Assembly: GCF_013373865.1 (NCBI RefSeq)
Contig: NC_050469.1
Location: 16,040,546-16,104,545 of the forward strand
From: Monomorium pharaonis
Lineage: Eukaryota > Arthropoda > Insecta > Hymenoptera > Formicidae
DNA length: 64,000 nt
Direction of reading: 5' to 3'
The position numbers were made by a program, and so were the translations under genes. Below, one piece after another: positions 11,049 through 23,500 of the stretch (positions are counted from its first letter, which is position 1; each line of letters opens with the position of its first letter). Below the pieces are notes generated by a model. It made no database searches, was not told the DNA's origin, and saw only the letters and a program-made list of their open reading frames with translations.

Positions 11049-11676
11049 AATTTTGTTCTTATAGATTTGACCTTTTCTATTCTTATTTTCTGTTATTCCC
11101 ATGCTACTTTTACTTTTATTGCTTGCATACTTTTTCTGATAAATATTTCTAATGAATTTCAATTTTAGGTACAATCATCATCTGATATACATCCAGCTAT
11201 TAAAAGAATTCACTTTCATCCTTATAAATAGGATACGAGACACAACTGCAATTAAAATAACAAATTTGGGCCTCGGACAATCAGATCAACACAATATACA
11301 TTTTCTCAGTCAAGTTATATATTAAACAAAATTGTACATAAGTAAATAGAAACGACAAGAGATAAATAATAAACAATTGTAAAAATTACATTCAAAAGTT
11401 AATTAGAAATAAACAAAATTATTTACATATTTTTTATTACCTAACCTTACATGGGAAAATTAATGAAATATGTGTGTAAACCTTTTTTTTAAATATATTG
11501 TGTTTTAATATTCATTTTGTTCGATTATTAAATATTAATAACTACAAATAAAAATATATATATATATTATATTCTTGCATTTACAATCAAAATAAACCGC
11601 CATCGAAAACGTCATATCCGATATCCGGTTTTACCCCAAGACGGCACATTGGCGAATCTCTGTTTTAGTATCTCTA
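11049..11676. other. 3' subterminal region of the P element
   Basis: AT-rich sequence with no coding content, ending in the 31-32 bp terminal repeat. Confidence 0.6.
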
Positions 11677-11694
11677 CGGTCGAGTTGTCACTAC

Positions 11695-11960
11695 CATCGA
11701 CATATAGAATGGACTGAGCATTGCGATAGGTTAGCGCGCGCCTGCTTTAGAGTGAGAGGTACTACACCTGAGGCCTATGTTTGTCTCTTTTGCAAGCTTC
11801 TGATTTGTTATTTCGTCCTCCTCCATTCACGGAGGAGGACGAAATAACAAATCAGAAGCTTGCAAAAGAGACAAACATAGGCCTCAGGTGTAGTACCTCT
11901 CACTCTAAAGCAGGCGCGCGCTTGCCCATCGCAATGCTCAGTCCATTCTATATGTCGATG
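11695..11960. mobile_element. hAT-like 266-bp hairpin element, copy B
   Basis: It has the same 266-bp palindrome as copy A, with GTCACTAC duplicated exactly on both sides (11687-11694 and 11961-11968). It lies 18 bp from the right end of the P element, in the same Harbinger-2 terminal repeat. Confidence 0.92.
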
Positions 11961-11968
11961 GTCACTAC

Positions 11969-12404
11969 GAATGCTTCGAAGCGTTTCGAAAACGGTCAAT
12001 TTAGCACTTCGGAACACTTCGGCAGTATTGATGACATCTTTGAAACGTCACAGATTTCCCCCTCTATTTCGCTTCCAATGCTGCAGCCGGAGAGGTAGTA
12101 CGGCTGAAGCATTTTTTGAATTATCTCAAAGCGCGGGAAATTGATCGTATTCAGGCACGTTGGGAAGCAAGGCGAACTTGGTTGAGGTTACACAAGGTTA
12201 CAGGAGCTGTTAGGCTCAACAAGCAATAAGTAGGATTGTATACTGATAATAGTCCCAACACTTTTTGGTTTGCAAACGTAAGTATAGAGACTGCAAAGCT
12301 TATTTATACTGTAAAAAATAAATTTCTATATTGTTGTCTTGTTTTACAGAAAGAATTATATGAAACCTCGCCTAATACCTAACCACCTAAATAAAGTGCA
12401 AAAA
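11969..12404. other. Harbinger-2 5' region upstream of the SANT gene
   Basis: This is the subterminal part of the element (GAATGCTTCGAAGCG onward) and the presumed leader of the SANT gene. A possible 5' UTR intron runs from a donor-like GTAAGTATAG near 12279 to TTTTACAG before 12351. No other gene was seen. Confidence 0.4.
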
Positions 12405-13631
12405 ATGCCGAATTTAACTTTATATGATCATACGTCACAACATACATATATTTTAGAAGTCTCGAATGAAGTTTTTACAAAAGCTAATGCAGGTAAAACT
12501 ACATAACCTATATTTATATATATAATTATTTTTATAATTTGTATACTTTTAAGATAAATGGAAAATTCTAATATTTAGATCTTTTTTCCTCAAACAGATC
12601 CGTTGTACGCAACGCGTCTTTTACAAGAAAAATTAAATACAACTAACATAGTCGATGAATCAGGTATAATAACTTTTTATTTCTGTAAAGTAGAATCTTT
12701 TTTTATTATTCTTAAAAATAATACTTAGAGTATAATTGTACACACTATTGTTGATACTATTAAAATATATTTATATGTTTGCACAGAAGCTTCTACATCT
12801 TCTTCTATTAATAGTACTGACTACGGGAGTGCTGAAGAGAAAACGCAACAAGTTTCTCTTGAGAAAACAAATTTTGATGAAAAAGGTATGAGATTACTAT
12901 ATTTCTTAATGGAAATAAATTTATTAAAATATATAAACAAATCTAAATAAAATATATAAATAAATTTATAAAGACAAACATATTAATATTTTACAGATGG
13001 CTTTCGTTGGCCTCACGAAGCAATTTTATTGCTTCTTGAAATTTATAAAGATCAAGAAAATAAAATAACATCTGGCAAAATGTCAGTTAAAAAGTTTTGG
13101 AACATGGTTACCAATTTATTGCTTGAAAAGGGTTACCAAGTAACTGGTATTCAATGTAAAAGCAAAATGGCTGGATTAAAAAACACTTATAAAAGTGTTA
13201 AGGACCATAATGCAAAGAGTGGCAATCATCCTCGGATATGGCAATATTTTAATGTAAGTAGTGAAATGTATTTTATTTATTTTTATGTAATAACTAAACA
13301 TTAGAAAATAAACAATATAATTCCTAATTTTGTATAAGCTTCCAGTATTATTTGAAACAATAGTGCATATATTAAAATATATTTTTAATATTTTAGATTA
13401 TGGATGAAATATTTAATAAAAAACCGTGGATATCTCCAATGTCTACATTGGATTCTGACAAACCAATTCCGCCAATTTCTTTCGAAGAAGATTGTGATAT
13501 TGAAAATGTCCCTGGTTCCTCTTCAACAAAAACCAGATTACCTATGAAACGTAATAAATATTGTGTGTATATGTGTGTATGTGTATGGACACGTGTGTAT
13601 GTGTGTAATATATTATATTTTTTAATATATC

Positions 13632-13702
<71 letters not shown>

Positions 13703-14047
13703 GTAAGAAACGATATTGGGGAACATGCTGTTTGACCACATTGCAATTGACAGTTATTCACAGTGATTAGTACTTAATGTTTTATTAAATTCGCCAATTA
13801 AAAAATTTTATAATTAAATTTTAATCAATTTGTGATGTATGGGCAATTGAATGTCATTTTAATATTTGTTTTTTTACTATTATGTATTTATTATATCACT
13901 TTATATTTTCCAATTACAGGGAAAAGGCCTACTACATTGGAAAAAGTGCTCGAAGAAAATACAATTGCACGCAAAAAGATGCACGAAGAAACAATGGTGC
14001 GGCAGGATAAATTGCTTGATCTTTTAAGTAAACTGCTCGACAAATAA
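12405..14047 (+). CDS. SANT/Myb-like DNA-binding protein of Harbinger-2, six exons, intact
   Basis: Exons are 12405-12492, 12598-12663, 12787-12885, 12997-13253, 13397-13550 and 13920-14047. All introns are GT-AG, phases agree, and the 792 nt give 263 aa with no stop. Exon 4 holds the SANT/Myb-like domain: FRWPHEAILLLLEIYKDQ, then KKFWNMVTNLLLEKGY and CKSKMAGLKNTYKSVKDH, the Trp-spaced three-helix pattern. Exon 5 is acidic (ISFEEDCDIENVPGSSS). Exon 6 is a helical tail (LEKVLEENTIARKKMHEE) of the kind that ends these accessory proteins. Its expected role is to bind element DNA and partner the transposase. Harbinger-like genes are also repeatedly domesticated, so a host role is possible. Exon 1 has an ATG but little to confirm the start. 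A (GA)n tract lies in intron 5. Confidence 0.8.
13635..13698. repeat. (GA)n microsatellite
   Basis: About 32 uninterrupted GA units in intron 5 of the SANT gene. Confidence 0.97.
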
Positions 14048-14103
14048 TATGAAATTCACTTATTTTAAAGACTGATTATATTATAAAGACTGATTGTAAT
14101 ATA

Positions 14104-14574
14104 CACGGCATCATTAATGCCAAGCCATACTAACTGTACTACTCCAGAATATGTCTTTCTTTCTATATGGAAGCATGTGAAGAGAGAAAGATATATTTTA
14201 AATTAATGCAGTAGTATCAGGCATGATACTATGAACATATTCACTGAGGGTGCGGTCCCATGAAGCGGATTATGCGGAAGCGGAACGAGCGGATCACCAA
14301 TCGCGGGATCATTCTGATAGAACTCTTTTAAAGATTCCGTCGAAACGGTCCTGTGATTGGTGATCCGCTCGTTCCGCTTCCGCATAATCCGCTCCATGGG
14401 ACCGCACCCTGATAGTTCATACTACAATCTGTACACACAGCATCATTCATGTCTAACCATACTACTGCACTAATTCAGAATATATCTTTCTTCCTTCACA
14501 TGCTTTCATATAGAAAGAAAAAAACACATTGTGGAGTAGTGCAATTAGTATGATTAGGCATTAATGACGCCGTG
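14104..14574. mobile_element. Hairpin MITE hosting another MITE
   Basis: Outer arms are CACGGCATCATTAATGCC on the left and GGCATTAATGACGCCGTG on the right. Both continue inward through a matching AGTATG/CATACT region and a TCTTTCTT tract. The element at 14248-14409 sits inside it. Confidence 0.7.
14248..14409. mobile_element. 162-bp GGGTGCGG hairpin MITE with TGA duplication
   Basis: Arms start GGGTGCGGTCCCATG and continue with AGCGGATTATGCGGAAGCGG, mirrored at the right. TGA occurs directly outside each end (14245-14247 and 14410-14412). The 3-bp duplication fits a PIF/Harbinger-type mobilisation. Confidence 0.85.
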
Positions 14575-14788
14575 AACAGATTCTTTTTTAATTTACATAA
14601 AAAAGTTGAAATGTTTTGTTTATTAAATTATAAATTATTTAAAAAATCTTCCTATGATTAGAGATGTGCAATTTAAGGAAGAAAAATATTTTTTGTTTTG
14701 TGATATAAATATAAAAAAATATTATTTTACTGTTGGATTGAAAGTAATATATTTTCCAATAAGATAGCACAAAGATTTGATAGTTTAA

Positions 14789-14999
14789 ATTCCTAATTTT
14801 GTCCATGCTTCCAGTGTTATTTGAAACAATAGCGTTTGTATTAAAATATATTTGTCGTAAAAGAATTCTTTTTTAAATCGCCAATTTCTTTTCAAGATAT
14901 AAAAATAGTTCATTTACGAAAAATATATTTTGATACAAATTAGATGTATGGGCAATTGGGCTTTCAAATAACACTGGAAGCATGCACAAAATTAGGAAT
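14789..14999. repeat. Inverted repeat, probable small MITE
   Basis: Arms at 14789-14826 and 14962-14999 (ATTCCTAATTTTGTCCATGC and its inverse). A diverged copy of one arm lies in intron 4 of the SANT gene at about 13321-13360. Confidence 0.6.
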
Positions 15000-15508
15000 A
15001 ATTTTTATTTATTACATAAAAAAATAACTATAATACATTTTAACTATTTGCATTAAAATATTGCTTTGTCCAAGAATTGATGTTAACGAATTGTTTTTCA
15101 ATTCTCTATTTAAGTTATTATACTATTATGTAAGAAAATACATTATTAATTAATTTTTGCAATTTAATATTACCAACAAAATTCTTACATAAAGTAAACA
15201 TTAATATATGAATTAATATGAGTTAGATAATATAATATAAGTTGTGATAATAAATTTTTTTAAGGAAACATTAAAAGATAAAATTATATGTAATACGTAA
15301 TGATATATATATGTATCTTTTAAGAACAAGAAAATACAAATTATATATGAACAAACTGCTACATTTAAGCCATTTATTATACTTCATATATTATACATTT
15401 CTTACAGGTAAGTTTACACTTATATTATTTCTCTTGGCTATCGCAACATTTCTGTCATTATTCTCTATAATTCGGGCTCTTTGTACTTTGGCTTCTTGAA
15501 GTTCTATT

Positions 15509-16539
15509 CCCCTACAGCATGAAATATTGCTGCAACGTTGCAGAAATATTGCAATAGTGCATAATATAACCAATATTGCAGAAATATTGTAGCAATATTA
15601 CAAATATAATATTCCTTAGCAAATGTTGCACAATATTGCAGCAATATTACAAATGTAATATTTCTTAGCAGATGTTGTGCAATATTGTAGCAATATTACA
15701 AATGTAATATTTCCTAACAGATATTGCACAATATTGTGGCAATATTATATTGCAACCGTGCAAAATTTATTTCCGTATAATCCGTATTTCTTAATCTAGA
15801 ACTAACAATAAGTAATATTTTACATAGTTTTAAGGGACAAATAAAAAAATAGAGCAGGATATTTTTATTTTAAATTTTTATGTAAGATTAGAGCTAAAAG
15901 ATACATAGATGTGCAACAAATTCTGTAATCACGACAGCGTTGCGTCCCATACTAGATTGAGTGAAGCAAGTCCAGAAGATGTTCACTCTGACTTATATAT
16001 ATAATGCATTAATTAAACATGTGTGAACCATACATGCATGTGTAATTCTAGCGTATAAATTGATCAGGATGGGCATTTTCTGGACTTGCTTCATTTTAAT
16101 GCTTACTTAAATCTAGAATGGAACGATATTCGATATCCGTTGGTGTATGTTAATTTAATTAATTACTTTTTTAATTAATAATTTTTTTAATTATTGTGCC
16201 GTAACGGTATGACAATAAATTCATTTTCCGTTTTTCGTATAATACACATCTTACATATTATTTGATTAATTTAACCACCTGCAACATTTCCTTCATATTG
16301 CGCATTAACGTTTCAGAAATATTACAGCAATCTTACAAGAAATATTGCAGCAATATTGCTGAAATATTACAGAAATCTTACGGGGAATATTGCAGAAATA
16401 TTGCAGACATATTGCACAATATTGTTTTGGAGCGGACATAGGAATATTGCTGCAATATTGCAGCAATATTTTCTGCAATATTCCAATCTTGCAAAATAAT
16501 ATTTCTGCAACGTTGCAGCAATATTTCATGCTGTAGGGG
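15509..16539 (+). mobile_element. W1 element copy 1 (1031 bp) in transposase exon 4
   Basis: Ends are CCCCTACAGCATGAAATATT and its complement, about 42 bp of inverted repeat. The outer ~250 bp on each side are a chain of self-complementary words such as GCAATATTGCAGCAATATT. The core holds an unrelated ~500-bp AT-rich segment. The TT duplication is at 15507-15508 and 16540-16541. Removing the element and one TT restores the transposase frame. There are no genes inside. Confidence 0.9.
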
Positions 16540-16963
16540 TTACAATATCTTGTATTTCTATTTCATCTTTATGTAGCAAACAAATGTTGTGCAATACGCA
16601 ACAAGTTAATACATAATAAGGCACCAAATCCACACGATTTACTGCTAATACATGTAATAAACTTCGCCAACGTTCTTTTAAAAGGCCAAACGCTCTTTCA
16701 ATTACCATCCTAGTAGACGAATGACAAAAATTATAGTTTTTTTGGCATTGTGTAAGATGGCCATTATCAGAATAAGGGACTAATAAATGTTTATGCAATG
16801 TATAAGCAGCATCTCCGATAATGTGTGTATTATTTGGAAATTTTATTGGATCATTGATATAATCTTGTAAAGATGATAAGCGAAAAACACGTGCATCGTG
16901 AACAGAACCCACATTTCCAACATATATATGTGTAAAGTATCTTGTGTGGTCACAAACAGCCTG

Positions 16964-17458
16964 TAATTAATACAAAAACTTTGATAACTAAATTTAGATT
17001 TAATATTGACATCCAATATTATTGTTAGCAAGTATTTAACAAATTATAAATTTATAATGGTTAACATATATGAAAGTACATGTACATGAAATACATAAAA
17101 TAATATCTTTTAATTCAATATTACTTTTTAGTTATGTAGTGTACATATTTTTAAATCAACTTTCCTACAGATTTATTATTTAAAAACATTAAGATTCTTG
17201 ATTGATCGTTTATTGATTCGTTGTTAAATTATAGTGCAAAACACATACACAGTAATGTATATTTTTTATTTCAAATAATAAACAATAAGTTTTATTTTGT
17301 GAGTTTAAATGCTTAAGTTTTAATTATCAAATAATCAATGTCATTTATAGATATCAACACAATATGTTTGATTAAAGAATCCTAATACTTTTAAGCTAAA
17401 ATTGAAATATGTATTGACATTTTTGTAACTTTACATAAAAAAATTATTAAATAATTAC
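16964..17458. other. Intron 3 of the Harbinger-2 transposase gene
   Basis: AT-rich sequence with donor GTAATT after exon 3 and acceptor TTACAG before exon 4. No other signal. Confidence 0.7.
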
Positions 17459-18012
17459 TTGTAGTTGAATTGAATGTCGTCCCTTCCTATTAACATAAGC
17501 TTCAGGGTTTATTGCAGGTGCAGGAATATTTATATGGGTTCCATCTATAGCCCCAATTGTATCAGGAAAACCACTTGTATTAAAGAAGCCACATATAATT
17601 TCTTGTATTTTATTTTCGGTAGGCCATTTTATAAATCTTGGTGAAAGCATACATAATGCTTTAACTACACGGCGCACACTATTTATTGCCGTGCCTTTAG
17701 CGACATTAAATCTGTGAATTATTGATCTAAAAAAGAAAATATTGTGTTCTATATAACGTGTTTCAAGATGCAAAAGTTGATAATACATATAATTATATTT
17801 ACCTGTATGAATCAGGAGTTGCAAATCGCCATAAACTTAATAAAAGTTGTTTTTCTGCAGCTATCATATCATTTCCATTTGTAGTACGACAAAGTTGCTC
17901 TCCAATTTGATTTAAAATAAATTCAAACGTTAAAGGTTTCATTCTTCAAATAATAAGATACATGATATAAATAAATAAAAATATTTTATTTCTAATGTGA
18001 TATACATGTGTG

Positions 18013-18018
<6 letters not shown>

Positions 18019-18062
<44 letters not shown>
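18019..18062. repeat. (TA)n microsatellite
   Basis: About 22 TA units in intron 1 of the Harbinger-2 transposase gene. Confidence 0.95.
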
Positions 18063-18159
18063 GATATCCCATACAGTACATCTTTTAACAAGCTTTTTAA
18101 AAGATATATCTTTCAGATATTTTTCAAAAAGCTTTCTGAAAGATGTGTACTAAATATAT

Positions 18160-19190
18160 CCCCTACAGCATGAAATATTGCTGCAACGTTGCAGAAATAT
18201 TGCAATAGTGCATAATATAACCAATATTGCAGAAATATTGTAGCAATATTACAAATATAATATTCCCTAGCAAATGTTGCACAATATTGCAGCAATATTA
18301 CAAATGTAATATTTCTTAGCAGATGTTGTGCAATATTGTAGCAATATTACAAATGTAATATTTCCTAACAGATATTGCACAATATTGTGGCAATATTATA
18401 TTGCAACCGTGCAAAATTTATTTCCGTATAATCCGTATTTCTTAATCTAGAACTAACAATAAGTAATATTTTACATAGTTTTAAGGGACAAATAAAAAAA
18501 TAGAGCAGGATATTTTTATTTTAAATTTTTATGTAAGATTAGAGCTAAAAGATACATAGATGTGCAACAAATTCTGTAATCACGACAGCGTTGCGTCCCA
18601 TACTAGATTGAGTGAAGCAAGTCCAGAAGATGTTCACTCTGACTTATATATATAATACATTAATTAAACATGTGTGAACCATACATGCATGTGTAATTCT
18701 AGCGTATAAATTGATCAGGATGGGCATTTTCTGGACTTGCTTCATTTTAATGCTTACTTAAATCTAGAATGGAACGATATTCGATATCCGTTGGTGTATG
18801 TTAATTTAATTAATTACTTTTTTAATTAATAATTTTTTTAATTATTGTGCCGTAACGGTATGACAATAAATTCATTTTCCGTTTTTCGTATAATACACAT
18901 CTTACATATTATTTGATTAATTTAACCACCTGCAACATTTCCTTCATATTGCGCATTAACGTTTCAGAAATATTACAGCAATCTTACAAGAAATATTGCA
19001 GCAATATTGCTGAAATATTACAAAAATCTTACGGGGAATATTGCAGAAATATTGCAGACATATTGCACAATATTGTTTTGGAGCGGACATAGGAATATTG
19101 CTGCAATATTGCAGCAATATTTTCTGCAATATTCCAATCTTGCAAAATAATATTTCTGCAACGTTGCAGCAATATTTCATGTTGTAGGGG
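18160..19190 (+). mobile_element. W1 element copy 2 (1031 bp), one partner of an inversion
   Basis: It is 1031 bp long and nearly identical to copy 1. The flanking dinucleotides are AT (left) and TA (right), which do not match. Copy 3 has the same mismatch, and inverting 19191-19490 restores AT/AT here. Confidence 0.9.
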
Positions 19191-19284
19191 TACCATCACT
19201 CAGTAGTGAGTGTTTTAAATCACATTTTCGGTAAGTAATATTATAAAAATAACACTTTGTTATTAACTAATTTATATCTCACAT

Positions 19285-19488
19285 CCCAATAAGCACACAA
19301 TATTTTTTAATCGTTTTTTAAATATTTATTTTTAATTATTTTTACATTATTAGCGTTTGTTGTACAAATAATATTTTTTTATGAGAAAAATGGGATTTAT
19401 CCTATTATTTAAATGTTTTAAAATGTTTTTAAAAATGTTTCTCAAACATTTAAAAAAATATTGTTCAAACATCATTGTGCTCATTGGG
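19285..19488. mobile_element. Element D: 204-bp CCCAATAAGCACA element
   Basis: Ends CCCAATAAGCACA and TGTGCTCATTGGG, with AT on each side (19283-19284 and 19489-19490). The interior repeats variants of AAATGTTTTAAA and its inverse. It belongs with the CCC-ended, 2-bp-duplication group. Confidence 0.75.
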
Positions 19489-19490
19489 AT

Positions 19491-20521
19491 TCCCTACACC
19501 ATGAAATATTGCTGCAACGTTGCAGAAATATTATTTTGCAAGATTGGAATATTGCAGAAAATATTGCTGCAATATTGCAGCAATATTCCTATGTCCGCTC
19601 CAAAACAATATTGTGCAATATGTCTGCAATATTTCTGCAATATTCCCCGTAAGATTTCTGTAATATTTCAGCAATATTGCTGCAATATTTCTTGTAAGAT
19701 TGCTGTAATATTTCTGAAACGTTAATGCGCAATATGAAGGAAATGTTGCAGGTGGTTAAATTAATCAAATAATATGTAAGATGTGTATTATACGAAAAAC
19801 GGAAAATGAATTTATTGTCATACCGTTACGGCACAATAATTAAAAAAATTATTAATTAAAAAAGTAATTAATTAAATTAACATACACCAACGGATATCGA
19901 ATATCGTTCCATTCTAGATTTAAGTAAGCATTAAAATGAAGCAAGTCCAGAAAATGCCCATCCTGATCAATTTATACGCTAGAATTACACATGCATGTAT
20001 GGTTCACACATGTTTAATTAATGTATTATATATATAAGTCAGAGTGAACATCTTCTGGACTTGCTTCACTCAATCTAGTATGGGACGCAACGCTGTCGTG
20101 ATTACAGAATTTGTTGCACATCTATGTATCTTTTAGCTCTAATCTTACATAAAAATTTAAAATAAAAATATCCTGCTCTATTTTTTTATTTGTCCCTTAA
20201 AACTATGTAAAATATTACTTATTGTTAGTTCTAGATTAAGAAATACGGATTATACGGAAATAAATTTTGCACGGTTGCAATATAATATTGCCACAATATT
20301 GTGCAATATCTGTTAGGAAATATTACATTTGTAATATTGCTACAATATTGCACAACATCTGCTAAGAAATATTACATCTGTAATATTGCTGCAATATTGT
20401 GCAACATTTGCTACGGAATATTATATTTGTAATATTGCTACAATATTTCTGCAATATTGGTTATATTATGCGCTATTGCAATATTTCTGCAACGTTGCAG
20501 CAATATTTCATGCTGTAGGGG
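19491..20521 (-). mobile_element. W1 element copy 3 (1031 bp, inverted)
   Basis: It is the same 1031 bp in reverse orientation, with first base T instead of C (TCCCTACACC). Flanks are AT left and TA right; after re-inverting 19191-19490 they become TA/TA. Confidence 0.9.
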
Positions 20522-20528
20522 TATTATT

Positions 20529-23500
20529 CCCAGCAAACACCAATATATAACCATTACATTGCTGCAATAAAACGGAATGTAACAGATAATATTACATGAA
20601 CGTTACATGTAATATTCCTGTTAGTTATAATTTCCCACTCATGTGATGTTGTAGTTATATAACACAAATATAACATAGAACTGAACTGTTAGATAACCAT
20701 AACCGAGATGTTTTGTAATGGCAATATGAACTATTATATTACTGTTATAAAAAATACAGTGTTGTTATATATGTACATGTATATATTTTAGCACATAATT
20801 CCCAGGAGGTCAAGTACTTAAATTAATTTCACATAAAACAAAAAATACTCTTTGAATGCAATTTCGTTGTTTTATGTAAAATTAATTTAAGAATTTGACT
20901 TCCTGGAAATTATAAGTGCTAAAATTATAAAGAATAGATATAATTATGAAGGAAAAAGATAACATTAAAAATAGTCTTTTTAATAAACTTCTTAATATAT
21001 TTAACACATATTTATCAACAAAATAAGCTTATATCTAAACAAATATATACATATTATACTTTATGATTATTAGTAAAATATTTTAAAAATAACTTTTAAA
21101 AACAAAAAACGAGGGAAAATAAGAGAAAAACATTAAATAAACTTCACGTAATGTTAAACAAAATTATAGCTCTGCTCCAGATGTCAATCACAATTTCAAC
21201 GTCAATCACAACATCTCCTATAGTTTTATAAAATCCGAAATTGTCAGGACATGATAGTGACATGAGAGTGCAAGCGCTTCCATTTAAGTTCAGTTTTCTG
21301 TAAAAAGAAAGTAATAAATAACATTATATAACGCTCACCAATACACTAAACATATATAGAATATTAAATACGTATTTAGAATATTCGGATTGGTACGAAT
21401 GAACTGTCATGCGCATGTACGCATCTCGCTATTTTGCACGCCAGTGCACGCGTCTGCACGCGCAACGCCGCAACATGATGATATGCGCGAGGTTAGTAGC
21501 GAGTCAGTTTTCAGTTTTATTCATAATTTGCATATTTTACATCGTGAAGGGAAATACGGCTGTGCTTAATTTAAAGTTTAGTCTAACACTATGGATTGTA
21601 TAATCAGATAAGTCTCACAAAATTTTTATTTTTTTGTATGGAGTAAGTATTCTGAGATAAGATGAATACTTTGTGTTATGTTTTATTTTTAGTTATATTA
21701 AAAGCAAGAGAGGAAGAAACACTATTTGAGCGTAAAGTAGAAGAGTAGACGAGTAAGGAAAGAAAGATGTAAAAGAGAGATCAACCTCACAGCTTGGAAT
21801 TTACAGTGTGCCGAACAGAATATGTGGACCTTGAAGGTATCAAATAACATAATTTTACTAAAAAAGTTATAGGATGAAGTAAACAATTTATTTTTTGTGT
21901 GAGAAAGTATCTATTACAATTTAACTTGTTCCGAGAAAACCTTTGCAAAAGATTTAATAAAGAACAAGCAATTTGATGAGATTATCATATCATTATTATC
22001 ATATTTATTATTCGAATTTTAAAGAGAAACAGTAAGAAATTTTATTAATACATTATTAAAAAATTGTTGGCTGTTACACCAAAATTCTCTTTCTTGTAAG
22101 CTGATGTATGCTATTGATAAAAAATTCACCGAAGTTCATCCCTGTTTTAGCTCAGCGAACCATTATATGTATAGAGAATTGACAGAGCAATTCATATCAA
22201 AAGGATTATCTAAAGGTGTACGTCCTAGTTCTTCAAGTATGTTATTTTATGGCATTATCTTATGGCAGGCTAGGTAAGAGAATAATGACAAATGTTATAA
22301 TTTTATTTTAATATTGTATTGCAACTGTGTGGCTCTTAAAGGTATCGTACAACTATCTTTTTTAGATTACTAAAATAAATAAAAAACGTGAAATCTGATC
22401 TGAAACAATTACAACAAAGTATACAGACTAATATCACTCAACTAACCTGCCAATGATGTGGTCGCAGGCTGTAATATAGGAAATATGTTTATGAATGTCA
22501 AAGATCATCTGTAGGTCTTAGTCATTTAGTAACTGTCATGCATTTTGTGTCAGCCAGATATACGCCTCAGAAATATACTGATAAAGCTCTTAGTTACATT
22601 AAAAACTAAAAAGTAAGTATTTAAATACTCTGTTCCCAAAATAATTTATTCTAATTAATACAATTCTCTTCATACATTCACAATAATAACATTCAGAATT
22701 TTTATTTATATTTTTGATTCTCTAACTTAATTGTTTGTAAATTGAGGCATATATAAGACGAAAGACTACAAAATAGGCATATATGAGACGAAAGACAAAA
22801 TAAGATATTTTTATTTATAGAATAATTTAAGAATGACCAGTGGATGTGCGTATGATTATCTGGAAATGTGCACAAAAGTGGAACTTGAGAAGGAACATTT
22901 GATTATTCCCATCTCTAATTTGCTGGGTTTTATTCTAAAAACATATAATGGCTATAATTTATTCTTACCTGTTCTAATCCTTGTGAAAATTTCTTCAGCT
23001 TTTATAAATTTCAGTTATTCTTTACGTTCTTTTAAATTTTAAGAAGAACAGTTGTCCGAATGATGTAAGAATAATTGGCAGAATCCTGTAATATAAAATT
23101 AGTTTTAATATGATACGTCTTTATAAATTATATTTATAAGTTTATAACTGCCTTTATATATTGCATGATTTACACATATGCTAGGTGACTTTTGTATCTA
23201 GAAATGTATGTAAAACTAGCAGCCCAAATAATAAATTATCTTTAAATTTACTTAAGAAATACATTATTTAAATATAAAAATATGTAGTTGTGCGGATCAA
23301 AACAGGAAACATATCGCTATGTATTTTGTCAATAATAGGTTTGATAATATACATATCTGTTAGTTTTAACTATAACGATAAATTTATTGCTTCGCAAGAT
23401 GGAGTAGAACTTTTATCTGCCATACTTTTTTGTTCATTTTGTGCAAAAATGCATCGAATAAGCAGCGTATACAATTTTGTCGAAATTGTATGATGGATCT

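Larger units (their letters stand above)
8393..11676 (+). mobile_element. P-type transposon with 8-bp duplication CGGTCGAG
   Basis: Terminal inverted repeats read TAGAGATACTAAAACAGAGA then TTCGCCAATGTG at the left, with the exact complement at the right. CGGTCGAG is duplicated at 8385-8392 and 11677-11684, the 8-bp size of P elements. The length is 3284 bp. The target lies inside the left terminal repeat of Harbinger-2, five bases from its end. One P-type transposase gene fills most of the interior. Confidence 0.93.

Noticed and set aside
7550..12098. Short ORFs over the two 266-bp hairpins
   Set aside because: Open frames on both strands of a palindrome; no coding evidence, and the 8-bp duplications identify them as insertions.
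14104..14574. Possible microRNA precursor
   Set aside because: The hairpin arms have transposon-like ends and a nested TGA-flanked MITE, so an insertion explains the structure better.
16305..19725. ORFs translating to Cys/Ile/Gln-rich protein inside W1 copies
   Set aside because: They arise from repeated GCAATATTGCAGC words read in one frame and recur identically in every copy.
22833..23493. Two 67-69-aa frames inside element E
   Set aside because: No motif, AT-driven composition and no splice or neighbour support.
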